A stretch of 52,647 bases of DNA from contig NZ_JOCF01000057.1 in assembly GCF_000720635.1 (NCBI RefSeq), positions 1 through 52,647 of the forward strand, in the 5' to 3' direction. Made by a program: the position numbers and the translations under genes. How positions within the stretch are numbered: position 1 is the first letter of the stretch; each line of letters opens with the position of its first letter. The notes beneath the pieces are model-generated. The model had not been told where the DNA came from. It saw only the letters and a list, made by a program, of their open reading frames with translations, and made no database searches. Of the stretch, positions 52,627 through 52,647 are shown one piece after another. This DNA comes from Streptomyces sp. NRRL WC-3742 (GTDB lineage: Bacteria > Actinomycetota > Actinomycetes > Streptomycetales > Streptomycetaceae).

Positions 52627-52647
52627 TCAGCTCGCGGTCGCGAGGAG
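52627..52647 (-). CDS. Possible C-terminal end of a further cluster gene
   Basis: A TGA at 52629-52627 ends a frame open to the right edge, reading LLATAS. Position and direction suit another gene of the leftward operon, 59 bases before the GNAT start. Six residues cannot be identified. Confidence 0.3.
   Translation of the reverse strand, partial: LLATAS

Overview
The window is high-GC actinobacterial DNA (codon third positions almost all G/C, many GTG starts) from a member of the Streptomycetaceae (Streptomyces or Kitasatospora). Support comes from the hisC-like gene and the cydA-cydB-cydCD-sensor kinase block, an LAxTG-type surface protein, and long GC-rich hairpin terminators between transcription units. 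The assignment rests on gene content only; no rRNA or tRNA gene is visible.

Layout. 1-8 kb: the N-terminus of a Tyr/His/Gln-rich protein leaving the left edge, a LacI-type regulator, a hisC-family aminotransferase, a GbsR/MarR-type regulator divergent from a DUF4097 protein, a MarR regulator, an alpha/beta hydrolase, an APH-fold kinase-like protein and an AhpD-like protein. 8-11.6 kb: an OmpR-type two-component pair followed by a secreted LAETG-anchored protein. 11.6-20 kb: a palindromic Rex-type operator, cydA, cydB and fused cydCD (cytochrome bd oxidase and its assembly transporter), then a DosS/DevS-like GAF-GAF histidine kinase keeping a His-His-Pro pair where the relatives bind haem. 20-21 kb: two overlapping DUF1508-like genes.

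21.2-32.2 kb holds an unusual Pst-type transporter locus: three exported binding-protein-like genes (two with long Gly/Ala linkers and a C-terminal membrane helix), a small exported protein of unknown type, pstC, pstA, pstB, and a class-E sortase-fold membrane protein whose catalytic His, Cys and Arg all appear replaced. An 88-bp element, 81% identical between its two copies, lies in the leader of two of these genes, each time just after a terminator.

32.2-40.7 kb is a patchwork: a Cof-type HAD phosphatase, a decayed fusion of an ATPase fragment with a maturation-type methyltransferase, a flavoprotein, a RibD/DHFR-like reductase bracketed by two near-identical hairpins, an isochorismatase-like hydrolase, an SDR/TetR divergent pair with two operators, an MFS exporter with a probable 5' frameshift, and an MBL-fold hydrolase.

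40.7 kb to the right edge looks like part of a natural-product cluster. Lysine 2,3-aminomutase, both lysine 5,6-aminomutase subunits and 3,5-diaminohexanoate dehydrogenase are encoded in a translationally coupled operon with a free-standing adenylation enzyme carrying a threonine-like code. Around it are an MbtH-GNAT fusion, a HisC-like aminotransferase, a cupin, a LuxR-type regulator, an ATP-grasp enzyme and a second GNAT. The later enzymes of fermentative lysine degradation are absent from the window, so the chain plausibly supplies beta-lysine or 3,5-diaminohexanoate-type building blocks for an amide or peptide product. The cluster continues past the right edge.
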